41,001 bases of DNA from the NCBI GenBank assembly GCA_947385875.1, contig CANDMV010000022.1, forward strand, positions 1 through 41,001, read 5' to 3'. The position numbers and the translations under genes were made by a program. Source of the DNA: an uncultured Eubacterium sp. Lineage in GTDB: Bacteria; Bacillota; Clostridia; Lachnospirales; Lachnospiraceae. A model generated the notes under the pieces. That model worked only from the letters and a program-made list of their open reading frames with translations, was not told where the DNA came from and did no database searches. Within the stretch, counting starts at the first letter, position 1, and every line of letters begins with the position of its first letter. Of the stretch, positions 24,774 to 33,122 are shown one piece after another.

Positions 24774-25818
24774 CGTCTTCCTCCGGCACCTCGCTGATAA
24801 ATCCCTCGTCCTTGCTGATCTGCGCGAACTTCATAATTGCTTCATGATTCAATTCTGTATCAACAGTCATCCTTGTAAACGCATTCTTGATAACTTCTCC
24901 GTCCAGTGCCTTTCCGGTAGCCTCTTCAATTTCTTTATTTACGATCGTAAGCGCTTCATCCATATTATCATTAATGTACAAGGCAGCTTCTTCATGCGCC
25001 TCTAAAAATTCTTTTACTAAATCCGGATGTGCATCCATAAAATCCTTGCTGGCTACCACAACAGCCGTCGGATAGTTACCCTCTAAAAATACTTCGTTAT
25101 AATCCAGCATTACTTCTGCATTTCCATTATTTTCGATCGTCGTACCCCAAGGCTCAGGCACTAATGCGGCATCTACGCTTCCGTTGTCCATAAGGTTCAA
25201 AATATCGGCATTCGAGCTGGCATTGACTGTAACATCGCCTCCTGCATCCACAGTTTTCAATCCATTATCCGTCAAAAGGCTGAGCAGGCATAAATGTTGC
25301 GTATTTCCAATCTGCGGCACTGCAATTTTCTTGCCGGATAAATCCGCCAGAGTCTCTATGCCAGAATCTTTTCTTTTTAATAATACTGCACCTGCATTCG
25401 TCACATTTGAAATAATCTTTACATCACTGCCGGATTTTACGTTTGCACTTAATGCCGGTACAGGCCCGATATAGCCCAGGTCGATCTCTCCTGCAAAAAT
25501 GGCTTCTGTCTCAGCAGGCCCCGCATTAAAAGAAGTCCAGCTGACATTGCACTTTCCTTCCCATTTTTCTTCCAGAGTCTTTTTATTTTTCATAATCAGC
25601 GCCTGTGTATGGGTAATATTTGGAAAATACGCGACACGCACATCCACAGTCTCCGCGGATGAACCGCTGTCGCCTTCCTGATCATCCTGGCTGCCCTGGT
25701 TATCCTGACTTTCCTGCTGACTGCCTTTATCGGCATCTGTGCTGCCGCACGCAGATAATGCCAGTGCACCTGAGAGAAGTATACCTGTGAGCAGTTTCTT
25801 TATAATTGTCTTTTTCAT
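24748..25818 (-). CDS. Lipoprotein substrate-binding protein of an SsuA/TauA/NrtA-type ABC importer
   Basis: The 356-residue precursor has a lipoprotein signal (KKLLTGILLSGALALSAC, lipobox LSAC with C24) followed by an acidic Gln/Ser/Asp-rich tether (about 30-57). The mature part fits the SsuA/THI5-like fold: VRVAYFPNITHTQALIM, DLGYIGPVPAL, LSGKKIAVPQIGNTQ and DAALVPEPWGTTIE. It captures the ligand outside the membrane and hands it to the permease. The family binds sulfonates, nitrate, taurine, thiamine precursors and other small anions; I cannot choose among them. GGAGG is 9 nt before the ATG, and a promoter with two LacI-type operators lies upstream. Confidence 0.92.
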   Translation of the reverse strand: MKKTIIKKLLTGILLSGALALSACGSTDADKGSQQESQDNQGSQDDQEGDSGSSAETVDVRVAYFPNITHTQALIMKNKKTLEEKWEGKCNVSWTSFNAGPAETEAIFAGEIDLGYIGPVPALSANVKSGSDVKIISNVTNAGAVLLKRKDSGIETLADLSGKKIAVPQIGNTQHLCLLSLLTDNGLKTVDAGGDVTVNASSNADILNLMDNGSVDAALVPEPWGTTIENNGNAEVMLDYNEVFLEGNYPTAVVVASKDFMDAHPDLVKEFLEAHEEAALYINDNMDEALTIVNKEIEEATGKALDGEVIKNAFTRMTVDTELNHEAIMKFAQISKDEGFISEVPEEDDVFTTEFN

Positions 25819-25874
25819 GATAAAAAACCTCCGTTTTCTATTTTATGGCTTTATTTATTCAACGTAGGCATTCT

Positions 25875-25903
25875 ATCATAAAAAATTGATGTAAATACTG
25901 CAA
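25875..25903 (-). promoter_or_regulatory. Promoter of the ABC importer operon
   Basis: On the minus strand, TTGCAG (25898-25903) and TATGAT (25875-25880) are separated by 17 bp, about 57 bp before the start codon of the binding-protein gene. The nearer operator ends 5 bp upstream of the -35 box. Confidence 0.65.
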
Positions 25904-25908
25904 ATATT

Positions 25909-25920
25909 GAAAACGTTTTC
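25909..25920. promoter_or_regulatory. LacI-type operator, proximal copy
   Basis: GAAAACGTTTTC is a perfect 12-bp palindrome with the central CG typical of LacI/GalR-family operators. It lies just upstream of the importer -35 box. An identical copy is 85 bp further upstream. Confidence 0.75.
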
Positions 25921-25993
25921 TTTCTTAAATTCATTATTTCATAGGTACAAATAACATATTTATGGATTTGTCTTAGTTTTTATTGAAATAAAT

Positions 25994-26005
25994 GAAAACG
26001 TTTTC
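25994..26005. promoter_or_regulatory. LacI-type operator, distal copy
   Basis: This is the second identical GAAAACGTTTTC palindrome, 85 bp (about eight helical turns) from the first, in phase for DNA looping by a tetramer or for cooperative binding. Confidence 0.75.
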
Positions 26006-26350
26006 TATATAGTTTATCAGTTATTCATGAATTCCATACGGATACAGAGCTGCTGCAGATGATTGCGCCGCCTATGTGATTCTCTGAAGCAACGGCTCTC
26101 TGACCTTTCCGGCATACAATGTTCCTGCCCCTCCGCCCTTTATAATGTCATAGAGTACTTCGGGATTTTCTCATATGTGATAATTGTGTTTATGCCCTGT
26201 GCGGCAGCTCCTAATATTTGCAAAAAAACGTCTGTATGGAATACGAAAAATTGCAGATAAAAACGGACGAACTGAACCCTATGGCAGCTCTATGAGACAA
26301 ATCATTTATTCTATTGGAAAAGGCTTTTTTAGAAAATCAACCACTTTGTA
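26006..26350. other. Non-coding stretch, possibly with a decayed gene fragment
   Basis: No intact gene is present. The minus strand over about 26080-26190 reads as protein-like text (IIKGGGAGTLYAGKVREPLL) before a stop, with a second frame alongside. This could be a remnant of an unidentified gene, but it is too short to name. Confidence 0.3.
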
Positions 26351-27262
26351 CTAAACTGAAACAATACGGATGGCGGCTGCCATTCCTCCGTCACCATAAG
26401 AAGGATATTTCAAAAAATCTTCAGAAGCTTTACTTAACTTTTGTTCCGCACCCAAAACATTTTGTATCTCGCTTTCCCACCCGTAAAGCCTTGACATAGA
26501 AACAGACTCAATCCCCAGTAAAGCATCCGCCATATTCTCATGGTATGCATTACTATGCTTTTCTATGATATACCGCATAAGTTCCAGTCTTTTCGACATG
26601 CTTTTCACATTCGCAGAAACAGGTGCAGTACGATAGTCGATCAACGGCTCTTCCACAATCCCAATATATGCAGATGACGAAGCCTCCAGTATGCTTAAAA
26701 AGAAATCCCAGTCCTCAAAACCAGAGCGCATGGATGTATCATAACCACCGCACTGCCTCCACGCCTCCCGCCGCAGAATATGTGTTGCCGGACAACAGTT
26801 ACGTGATAAGAACGAAGCAATACTGCCGCCGCACGGACGCACAACCGCGTCCAGAACACCAAAAGTATGCAGCCATGACGATGCCGCAGCCATAGATGGA
26901 GCCTTTCGCAATATGCAGCTGACCTTCTCGATATATTGAGACTCCAGCCTGTCGTCTCCATCAAGAATCAGCACCATGGATGTCTGCACCATACTGATTC
27001 CTGTATTTCTTGCTGCTGATACTCCTCCATTCGGCTGCTCTATCACCGTAACCGGGACCGGCAGACTGCAATCTGATTGTATCTCCTTCAATATACGAAT
27101 AGACGAATCATCCGTCGATCCGTCATCCACAATCAGAATCCTCTTAGGCAGCATTGTCTGGCTGCACAAAGAATGAACTGCCTCACGTATCATCATTCCT
27201 TGGTTGAAGCTGGTAATGACAGCTTCTACATCTTCTGCAGTATCAAATTTATGATTATTCAT
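26351..27262 (-). CDS. Family 2 glycosyltransferase
   Basis: The 303-residue GT-A fold enzyme has the opening EAVITSFNQGMMIREAV, the nucleotide-binding DDGSTDDSS, the NGGVSAARNTGI block, the metal-binding LDGDDRLE and a GFEDWDFFL segment whose ED acts as the acceptor-activating base in the family. It transfers a sugar from a nucleotide donor to a surface glycan or small acceptor; the acceptor is unknown. I start at the ATG at 27262, because GAGGG lies close upstream; an in-frame extension of 35 residues lacks family support. It has no obvious operon partners, being flanked by the importer control region and a palindromic element. Confidence 0.87.
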   Translation of the reverse strand: MNNHKFDTAEDVEAVITSFNQGMMIREAVHSLCSQTMLPKRILIVDDGSTDDSSIRILKEIQSDCSLPVPVTVIEQPNGGVSAARNTGISMVQTSMVLILDGDDRLESQYIEKVSCILRKAPSMAAASSWLHTFGVLDAVVRPCGGSIASFLSRNCCPATHILRREAWRQCGGYDTSMRSGFEDWDFFLSILEASSSAYIGIVEEPLIDYRTAPVSANVKSMSKRLELMRYIIEKHSNAYHENMADALLGIESVSMSRLYGWESEIQNVLGAEQKLSKASEDFLKYPSYGDGGMAAAIRIVSV

Positions 27263-27411
27263 TATAATTCCCTCGTACTTTTCGCACCCAATGTCATAGA
27301 ACTCACTGGCTGTAAAAAATAACATTTCCTCTCTATTTTGTTTGTTACTTTTCATATCCAATATCATGAACTTAACGACCTGCTGGACAATTCTATGAAA
27401 TCATGCAACTG

Positions 27412-27717
27412 TTCAGATAAAGTGTTACATTGCGGCTTCGCGGACGCCGGGTGAGGGGAACTGTCCCGTCTTCCGGCGACGTTGGGAGAATGCTTAGAAG
27501 CCCTTAGCATTCTGTTCAATAAACAGGCGGCGAAGCCGCAGCGGCACCTTTAGCTTCCGGCCTTAGGCCGGGGCGGACTGGGTGCCGCGACCGTACGGTG
27601 CCACTGTGTAAACACAGAATGCTTAGGGATTCTTAGCATTCTGGAAAAGTCGCCAGAAGACGGGACAGCTCCCCTCACCCGGCGTCCGCGAAGCCACAAT
27701 GTAACACCTTATCTGAA
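27412..27717. repeat. Palindromic MITE-like element, copy B (complete)
   Basis: The inverted ends run about 68 bp: TTCAGATAAAGTGTTACATT at the left (27412) matches the complement at 27698-27717, and the match continues through CCGGGTGAGGGGA and CCGTCTTC to about 27480/27649 with few mismatches. The interior has CAGAATGCTTAG palindromes and a GC-rich core with GGTGCCGCGACCG. It sits between the glycosyltransferase and the hydrogenase terminator and encodes nothing. Confidence 0.87.
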
Positions 27718-27839
27718 TGATTACAAAATCTTAAGTGAATGCCATTGAAGGCTGAACTGTATCAACTTTTGTTTTCATATTTCAGCTTTTTCTTGACATA
27801 GCAGTTGATAGTCGTTATCCTATAATTATATCTCGGCAT

Positions 27840-27888
27840 GTTAAAAAATTGTTTTCTGGTGATTCCAACCCACCACCAGAAAACAATT
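27840..27888 (-). terminator. Rho-independent terminator of the hydrogenase operon
   Basis: AATTGTTTTCTGGTG (27847-27861) pairs perfectly with CACCAGAAAACAATT (27874-27888) around a 12-nt loop. Read on the minus strand it is followed by TTTTTT. It begins 31 nt after the hydrogenase stop codon. Confidence 0.88.
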
Positions 27889-27918
27889 TCAGACACGACC
27901 GAGATTATTTCTTAAAGT

Positions 27919-29649
27919 CTATACGATCATATCAGACCACGAATGCTCAGTATGCAGCAGCTCATGCGCCTTATGAGACAGCGGACTGCCCAGATACCGG
28001 TCATAAAGCGCGATAACAGAAGGGTTTTCATGCGAGAAACGAAGCGGATTATTTTTATCCAGCTCATACAGCTTCGCACCGCGCTCCCCTGCCATTTCAC
28101 GACCTTCTGTAATCGGCTGGCCGCCTCCGCCGGCACATCCGCCCGGACAGGCCATGACTTCTACAAAATCGTATTCTGCTTCACCGCTGCGTATTTTTTC
28201 AATCAGCTTTCTAGTATTGCCGAGTCCATGCACGACAGCTGCCCTGATTGGTATGCCGCCTATTTCTAAGCTGGCTTCTTTTATGCCGTCCAGCCCGCGC
28301 ACAACCTGAAATGCATTCGGCTTTGGATTTTCTTTATTTAATACATAATAAGCTGTCCGAAGCGCTGCTTCCATAACACCGCCTGTCGCTCCAAAGATTA
28401 CACCCGCTCCTGAAGCAATTCCAAGTGGAGAATCGAATTCTTCCTCTGGCAGGGTTGCCGGACTTATCAGCTCAGATCTAAGCAGACGGTCGAATTCCCT
28501 CGTCGTCAGCGCGACATCCACGTCATGTCCAGTTCCGGCATCATTCATATTCGGCATTGCACATTCAGCCTTTTTCGCTGTACAAGGCATAATAGATACA
28601 CAGAAAATCTTATTCGGATCTACATCAAGCACTTCCCTTGCAAAATAAGTCTTTGCTACTGCTCCAAACATCTGCTGCGGAGATTTCGCTGTTGACAGCT
28701 GCTTTACCATATCCGGGTACTGGGATTTGATAAAACGCACCCACCCTGGACAGCAGGAGGTAAACATCGGCCATGTATAATCATCATGCTTCGTCATACG
28801 CTCGATCAACTCATTCGCTTCTTCCATAATCGTCAGGTCTGCACTGAAATTCGTATCAAATACATAATCCACGCCAAGAGCGCGGGCTGCTGCCGCCATA
28901 CGTTTTTCCGTCGCCAGCTCCTCTGCCAGGCCAAGACCTTCGCCCCACGCTGCGCGCACAGCCGGTGCAATCTGTACTACTACTATCTTGTCAGGATCAT
29001 GAACAGCATCCAGCACCTTGCGGACATCATCCCTTTCACGAAGTGCCCCAGTCGGGCAATGTGTGATGCACTGACCGCATACAGAACAGTCTGATTCAGC
29101 TATTTTCTTCATATTGGATACGCCGACGCTGGTACGCTTGCCGGTATTGACAATATCCCAGATATTCAAAGACTGCACCTTGTCACAGATCTGTACACAG
29201 CGCATACATTTGATGCACTTGCCGGAATCACGTATCAGAGGAAAACTCATATCCCATTCATGCTTCTCAAAATCCTGCTTAAAAGGCACATCATTAATAT
29301 TCATTTCTGCACAAATTCTCTGCAGGGAACAGCTGCCGTTTCTCTGACACGCCGCGCATCTGAAATCATGCTGTGATAGAATGATCTGCAGATTCATCCT
29401 GCGGGCATAATGCGCTTTCAGGCTGCTGGTATAGACTACCATGCCTTCTTCAGCGATTGTATTGCAGGAAGCAACCAGCGTCTCTTTTCCTTCGATTTCT
29501 ACACAGCAGATCCTGCAGGCGCCAATCTCGTTGAGATCCTTTAAAAAACAAAGCGTAGGAATTTTAATGCCGGCAGCTTCAGCTGCTTTTAATATCGTAG
29601 TGCCTTCCGGCACTTGTACGGTTTTATGATCGATCGTTAGATTTACCAT
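27919..29649 (-). CDS. hydA: [FeFe] hydrogenase, CpI-like (NuoG-type N-terminus plus H-cluster domain)
   Basis: The 576-residue enzyme has an N-terminal [2Fe-2S] site (C34, C45, C48, C62), a His-Cys3 [4Fe-4S] (H94, C98, C101, C107), two [4Fe-4S] sites (C145/148/151/155 and C188/191/194/198) and the H-cluster motifs L1 TSCCPGW (297-303), L2 MPCTAKK (C356) and L3 EVMACPGGCAGGGGQP (C501, C505). C299 is the expected proton-transfer cysteine. The spacing matches Clostridium pasteurianum CpI almost residue for residue. It reduces protons or oxidises H2 in the cytoplasm. Its ATG overlaps the stop of the NuoF/GltD fusion gene (7 nt), so the two are made together and electrons probably come from NAD(P)H through that partner as well as from ferredoxin. 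The maturases HydEFG are not in the window. Confidence 0.95.
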   Translation of the reverse strand: MVNLTIDHKTVQVPEGTTILKAAEAAGIKIPTLCFLKDLNEIGACRICCVEIEGKETLVASCNTIAEEGMVVYTSSLKAHYARRMNLQIILSQHDFRCAACQRNGSCSLQRICAEMNINDVPFKQDFEKHEWDMSFPLIRDSGKCIKCMRCVQICDKVQSLNIWDIVNTGKRTSVGVSNMKKIAESDCSVCGQCITHCPTGALRERDDVRKVLDAVHDPDKIVVVQIAPAVRAAWGEGLGLAEELATEKRMAAAARALGVDYVFDTNFSADLTIMEEANELIERMTKHDDYTWPMFTSCCPGWVRFIKSQYPDMVKQLSTAKSPQQMFGAVAKTYFAREVLDVDPNKIFCVSIMPCTAKKAECAMPNMNDAGTGHDVDVALTTREFDRLLRSELISPATLPEEEFDSPLGIASGAGVIFGATGGVMEAALRTAYYVLNKENPKPNAFQVVRGLDGIKEASLEIGGIPIRAAVVHGLGNTRKLIEKIRSGEAEYDFVEVMACPGGCAGGGGQPITEGREMAGERGAKLYELDKNNPLRFSHENPSVIALYDRYLGSPLSHKAHELLHTEHSWSDMIV

Positions 29650-31475
29650 TTGTCCTGTCTGCCTCCTCTCAATACGCCGCAGCCGTGACGATCACACCTA
29701 AGACAGCGGCTTGCTTCCTGTAATGCTTCTTCATCACTCATCGTATATTCAATACCTTCAAAATTATCTTTACGCGCCCATGACTCTTTCTCACCGAGAT
29801 TCACACGGCCGCATGGAATCTTATCATTTAACAGCGGCTCTGGAATCTCCACGTCCACCGATACCGCATGATGGAATCCAAGGAACTCGTCAATATTCGC
29901 TGCCGCGATCTTGCCGGCCGCAATCGCCTTGATGACTGTTGCAGGGCCTGATACACAGTCTCCGCCCGCATACATTCCTACACGGTTTAACGCACCGGAT
30001 TCATCTGCGCACAGCTGTCCCCACTTCGTTGCAATGCCTGCTTTTTCAAACGGCTCTGATACAATGTCCTGTCCGACCGCCATAATAATGACATCACTTT
30101 CCAGCCGTTCTTCTGTCTTATCCGCTTTTCTCGGAGCAGGCCTTCCGCCTCTGACCGGGCCAATAATCTGTGGCTGTACCCATAGCGCTCTGGCATCGCC
30201 GTTTTCATCCGCTTCGATACGCAGCGGCGCTTTTAAGGTAAGCAGCTCGATTCCTTCCGCAATCGCACCTTCTACCTCAGCAGGCAGCGCTGTCATATCC
30301 TCTTTTCGTCTTCTGTATACAATGCTTACCGTCTTCGCGTTCGAGCGGATCGCGGTTCTCGCACAGTCCATCGCAACATTGCCGCCGCCGACTACGATGA
30401 CACGCTTTTCCGTAAAATCAGGATATTTATCGTCGCCAATCTCGCGCAGCATTTCAACCGCTGAGATCACATTGCCGCTGTCTTCGCCTTCCAGCTTCAG
30501 TTTCTTTTCTGCATGAGCGCCGATCGCAATAAATATAGCATCGTATGTATCATTGATTTCATTTAATTGTTCCGTACCGATATTTGTATTCAGCTGCACC
30601 TGCACGCCCGTAGATAATATCGCGTCTATGTCCTCCTGCAGCCTTTCCCGCGGGAATCGATAATTTGGAATACCATAGCGCAGCATACCTCCCAGCTGTG
30701 CCTTCTCTTCAAACACAGTCGTCTGATGTCCCATCAGCTGCAGGAAATATGCCGCTGTAAGCCCTGCCGGGCCTCCGCCTATGACTGCTACCTTCTTTCC
30801 GGCAGACGCTGCGCAGGCCGGTACAGACACCTCGCTGGCATTCGCTTTATCCATCACATAATGCTTGATGCCCCGGATATTGATCGAATCATCAATCATA
30901 TTCCTCCGGCACCTCTTCTCACAAGGATGCTCACAAATCAACGCACAAGCTGTCGGGAACGGATTATCTTTACGAATCAGACGCACGGCATCTTCGCAAC
31001 GTCCTGCGCCGGCCAGTGCAATATAGCCCGGAATGTCTACATTTGCCGGACACAGTGTCACACATGGAATCGGCTGTTCAAATGTTCCCGTACATTGATG
31101 ATCTTTCACATGGGATATATAATCTTCCTTAAATCCTTCCAGTCCTGCCAGAACCATACGTGCCGACTCAAAGCCGATGGCACAGTCCGCAGAATTTTTA
31201 ATATTGGTCGCTGCATGTTCTATCAAATCCAGTGTCTCCATTGTCGCTGTATTGTCCAGAACACTTTCCAGCAGCTCTTCAAGTATACCAAGCCCTATAC
31301 GGCACGGTACACATTTCCCACAGGTCTGTGCATGGCAGACCTTTAAAAACGCCAGCTGCATGTCAACCGGACAGACACCAGGCGGGTTCGCGATAATTCG
31401 CTGTGTAAATTCTTTCATCAGTTTTTCTGTGGTAGAATCTACTTTGTCTGTAGAAATTACTGATAACCTGCTCAT
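29643..31475 (-). CDS. NuoF-type [4Fe-4S] domain fused to GltD/NfnB-type NAD(P)H:FAD oxidoreductase (hydrogenase partner)
   Basis: The 610-residue fusion opens with the C-terminal iron-sulfur domain of NuoF (C52, C55, C58 and C98; TCGKCVPCRIG), then a linker cysteine region (about 138-189), an FAD fold (GGGPAG 233-238) with GGMLRYGIPNYRFPRE, an NAD(P)H fold (GGGNVA 363-368) and the family's C-terminal GGDCVSGPATVIKAIAAGK. It lacks the FMN-binding part of NuoF. GltD-type proteins in anaerobes couple NAD(P)H to ferredoxin-level carriers, so this is the likely pyridine-nucleotide unit of the downstream hydrogenase. The start is set at ATG 31475, preceded by GAGGAG 6 nt upstream; the frame extends 27 residues further without support. 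It is the first gene of a two-gene operon with a Rex-type site upstream. Confidence 0.9.
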   Translation of the reverse strand: MSRLSVISTDKVDSTTEKLMKEFTQRIIANPPGVCPVDMQLAFLKVCHAQTCGKCVPCRIGLGILEELLESVLDNTATMETLDLIEHAATNIKNSADCAIGFESARMVLAGLEGFKEDYISHVKDHQCTGTFEQPIPCVTLCPANVDIPGYIALAGAGRCEDAVRLIRKDNPFPTACALICEHPCEKRCRRNMIDDSINIRGIKHYVMDKANASEVSVPACAASAGKKVAVIGGGPAGLTAAYFLQLMGHQTTVFEEKAQLGGMLRYGIPNYRFPRERLQEDIDAILSTGVQVQLNTNIGTEQLNEINDTYDAIFIAIGAHAEKKLKLEGEDSGNVISAVEMLREIGDDKYPDFTEKRVIVVGGGNVAMDCARTAIRSNAKTVSIVYRRRKEDMTALPAEVEGAIAEGIELLTLKAPLRIEADENGDARALWVQPQIIGPVRGGRPAPRKADKTEERLESDVIIMAVGQDIVSEPFEKAGIATKWGQLCADESGALNRVGMYAGGDCVSGPATVIKAIAAGKIAAANIDEFLGFHHAVSVDVEIPEPLLNDKIPCGRVNLGEKESWARKDNFEGIEYTMSDEEALQEASRCLRCDRHGCGVLRGGRQDKW

Positions 31476-31561
31476 ATCTTTCTCCTCATTTTTTAGAACG
31501 AAAGCTTTTTCTTCCGCGCCATATTCTTCAGTATTAGACCATATTCCAACACTCATTTCCC

Positions 31562-31590
31562 ATTCTATCTGAAAATATACGCAAAAGCAA
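31562..31590 (-). promoter_or_regulatory. Promoter of the hydrogenase operon
   Basis: On the minus strand, TTGCTT (31585-31590) and TAGAAT (31562-31567) are spaced by 17 bp, about 85 bp before the first start codon. Confidence 0.6.
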
Positions 31591-31608
31591 CAAAAAAATC
31601 TAAAAACT

Positions 31609-31626
31609 TTGTGAATTATTTCACAA
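31609..31626. promoter_or_regulatory. Rex-type redox operator upstream of the hydrogenase operon
   Basis: TTGTGAATTATTTCACAA is a TTGTGAA-N4-TTCACAA palindrome, the form recognised by the NADH/NAD+-sensing repressor Rex in Gram-positive bacteria. It lies 18 bp upstream of the -35 box, and a weaker second promoter (TTGTGA, 17 bp, TTAGAT) would overlap it directly. Confidence 0.7.
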
Positions 31627-31649
31627 ATACAGACAGCGGCTTAATATAG

Positions 31650-31960
31650 TAACACCCGATCTGAACAGCTGCCCAATTTATTGAGAGGAGGTCGTTACAG
31701 TTCAGTCCAGTACTTTGCCGTTTCTTCGCCAAAGGCGAACTTTCAATGAGCCGGATTCACTGTAACAGTTCAGATAGGGTGTTATATTTTGGCAAGCCGG
31801 ACGCTGGGAGAGGGAATCCGCCCGGTCTGCCTGCGTCCGTTCCAGAATGCCACCCTGACCAGACACCTGCTGTCTGGTCAGGGCCAAAGAATGCGGCCTG
31901 CCATGCATCCGGCCCTTCACCAAAGGCGAACTTCCAACGGGCCGGATGCCGTTACTTTTT
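31650..31960. repeat. Composite of repeat ends with a 13-bp-stem hairpin
   Basis: One element end (ACACCCGATCTGAACAG, 31650s) is followed by a second-family block (CGCCAAAGGCGAACTTTCAA, about 31727) and by another element start (GTTCAGATAGGGTGTTATAT, about 31767, then GCCGGACGC). Inside, CCCTGACCAGACA (31853-31865) pairs perfectly with TGTCTGGTCAGGG (31871-31883). There is no coding capacity. Confidence 0.6.
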
Positions 31961-31983
31961 CAGCACAGCCTCTTTTGGCTGGG

Positions 31984-32175
31984 GCGTGTTTGAAAAATGC
32001 TTTCCGTGAGATGTACCCACAGGGCATGATATACTTCACACTTTGTACCCACAGGGCATGATATGGAGAATTTATCCCAAATTTATGAGGCATAGCGGGC
32101 TATGTTGATTAAATTGGGGATGAATTCTCCGCAAAGTGGGGAGTGCAGATCGCGGGAATGATTTTTCAAACACGC
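31984..32175. repeat. 192-bp MITE-like element with 15-bp perfect inverted ends
   Basis: GCGTGTTTGAAAAAT (31984-31998) is repeated inverted at 32161-32175. Inside are two exact copies of GTACCCACAGGGCATGATAT (32013-32032 and 32045-32064) and a 66-bp palindrome from GGAGAATTTATCCC (32065) to GGGGATGAATTCTCC (ending 32130). An identical end sequence occurs alone at 21009. Confidence 0.75.
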
Positions 32176-32296
32176 TCTAGGATGTGAAAAGTAACATTCA
32201 CTGTAGCGGATGTATTATTAACAGTAATGAAAAGGTTGCACTCTGCTTTCAATAATGATAACATTGTTATAAAATACTTATAGGCGGCTTAACACA

Positions 32297-33013
32297 ATGG
32301 CAGAAAAAAGACTTATGAAGAACTGGAAGCGCGCATCAGAGAATTGGAAGAAAAGCTGAAAGATCACAAAACTCGTGAATACAAGTCGAGACTGTTTAAC
32401 TTTCTATTTGGCAGAGAGGAAAACAAACAATGGACGCTGCCCCTTTACAAGGCCATTCACGGCACCTCACATAGCGACCCTTCCTGCATCACCATAAATA
32501 CAATCGAAGATGTGGTCTACATGGGCATGAAAAACGACCTTTCTATACTCGCGTCGGAAACAGTAAGCTTCTACGAATCTATAGAACTATACGAACAGCA
32601 GAGCTCTTATAGCCCGAATATGTCTATTCGTGAATTCATATACGCCGGAAAGCTTTATGACAAATACATTCATATAGGAAAGCTGAACCGTTATGGCAGA
32701 CCCCTGATGCCTCTTCCTATTCCAAAACTCGTAGTATTCTACAATGGAAAAATGAAGCAGAGGACGAAGCTATTCTTTCTCTCAGCGATGCATTAAAAAA
32801 AGAAATTCGCCGTAATGTAACGAGCAAAAATAACAACATTAGAAAGGAATCAGCTGATGATGAAATAGAAAAATTTTCCGAGAAGCAGACCCAGATATTG
32901 AAGTAAAAGTCGGAATGGTCAACATTAACCACGGCCACAATCAAAAGCTCCTCTCTACATGCAGGCCGCTCGGAGAATATGCAGATGAGACAGCAGACGA
33001 AGCAGCTGTATAA
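32297..33013 (+). pseudogene. Broken Rpn-family (PD-(D/E)XK) recombination-promoting nuclease gene
   Basis: The gene would start at the ATG at 32297 (MAEK...TYEELEARIRELEEKL), but an A-run shifts the frame at once. The best-preserved stretch (32344-32750) reads SRLFNFLFGREENKQWTLPL, DVVYMGMKNDLS, YEQQSSYSPNMSIRE and PIPKLVVFYNG, the typical text of Rpn-type proteins. A second shift near 32755 moves the reading to EAEDEAILSLSDALKKEIR, and a third near 32880 to ADPDIEVKVGMVNINHGHNQ, before the frame ends early. At least three frameshifts and a lost 3' end make function very unlikely. Confidence 0.8.
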
Positions 33014-33044
33014 AAAAGGCTGCTGCATTAAGGAAACAATATCA

Positions 33045-33075
33045 TAAAAAACAGTATTTGTTTTCTGCCAAATAC
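33045..33075 (-). terminator. Candidate terminator of the nitrilase cassette
   Basis: On the minus strand GTATTTG and CAAATAC form a 7-bp stem (33054-33060 with 33069-33075), followed after a short step by TTTTTT, about 50 nt past the last stop codon of the cassette. The stem is AT-rich, so support is moderate. Confidence 0.45.
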
Positions 33076-33122
33076 AACAGCCCTATTTTGATAAAATTTA
33101 TATCAGAACAGACAAAATCTAT

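Noticed and set aside
26063..26499. Small plus-strand ORFs upstream of the ABC importer
   Set aside because: No ribosome-binding sites; one overlaps the end of the glycosyltransferase gene antisense.
29643..31475. Hydrogenase partner as HydB of a HydABC bifurcating trimer
   Set aside because: The FMN/NADH domain of NuoF is missing and the protein is instead fused to a GltD-type domain; no HydC/NuoE gene is adjacent.
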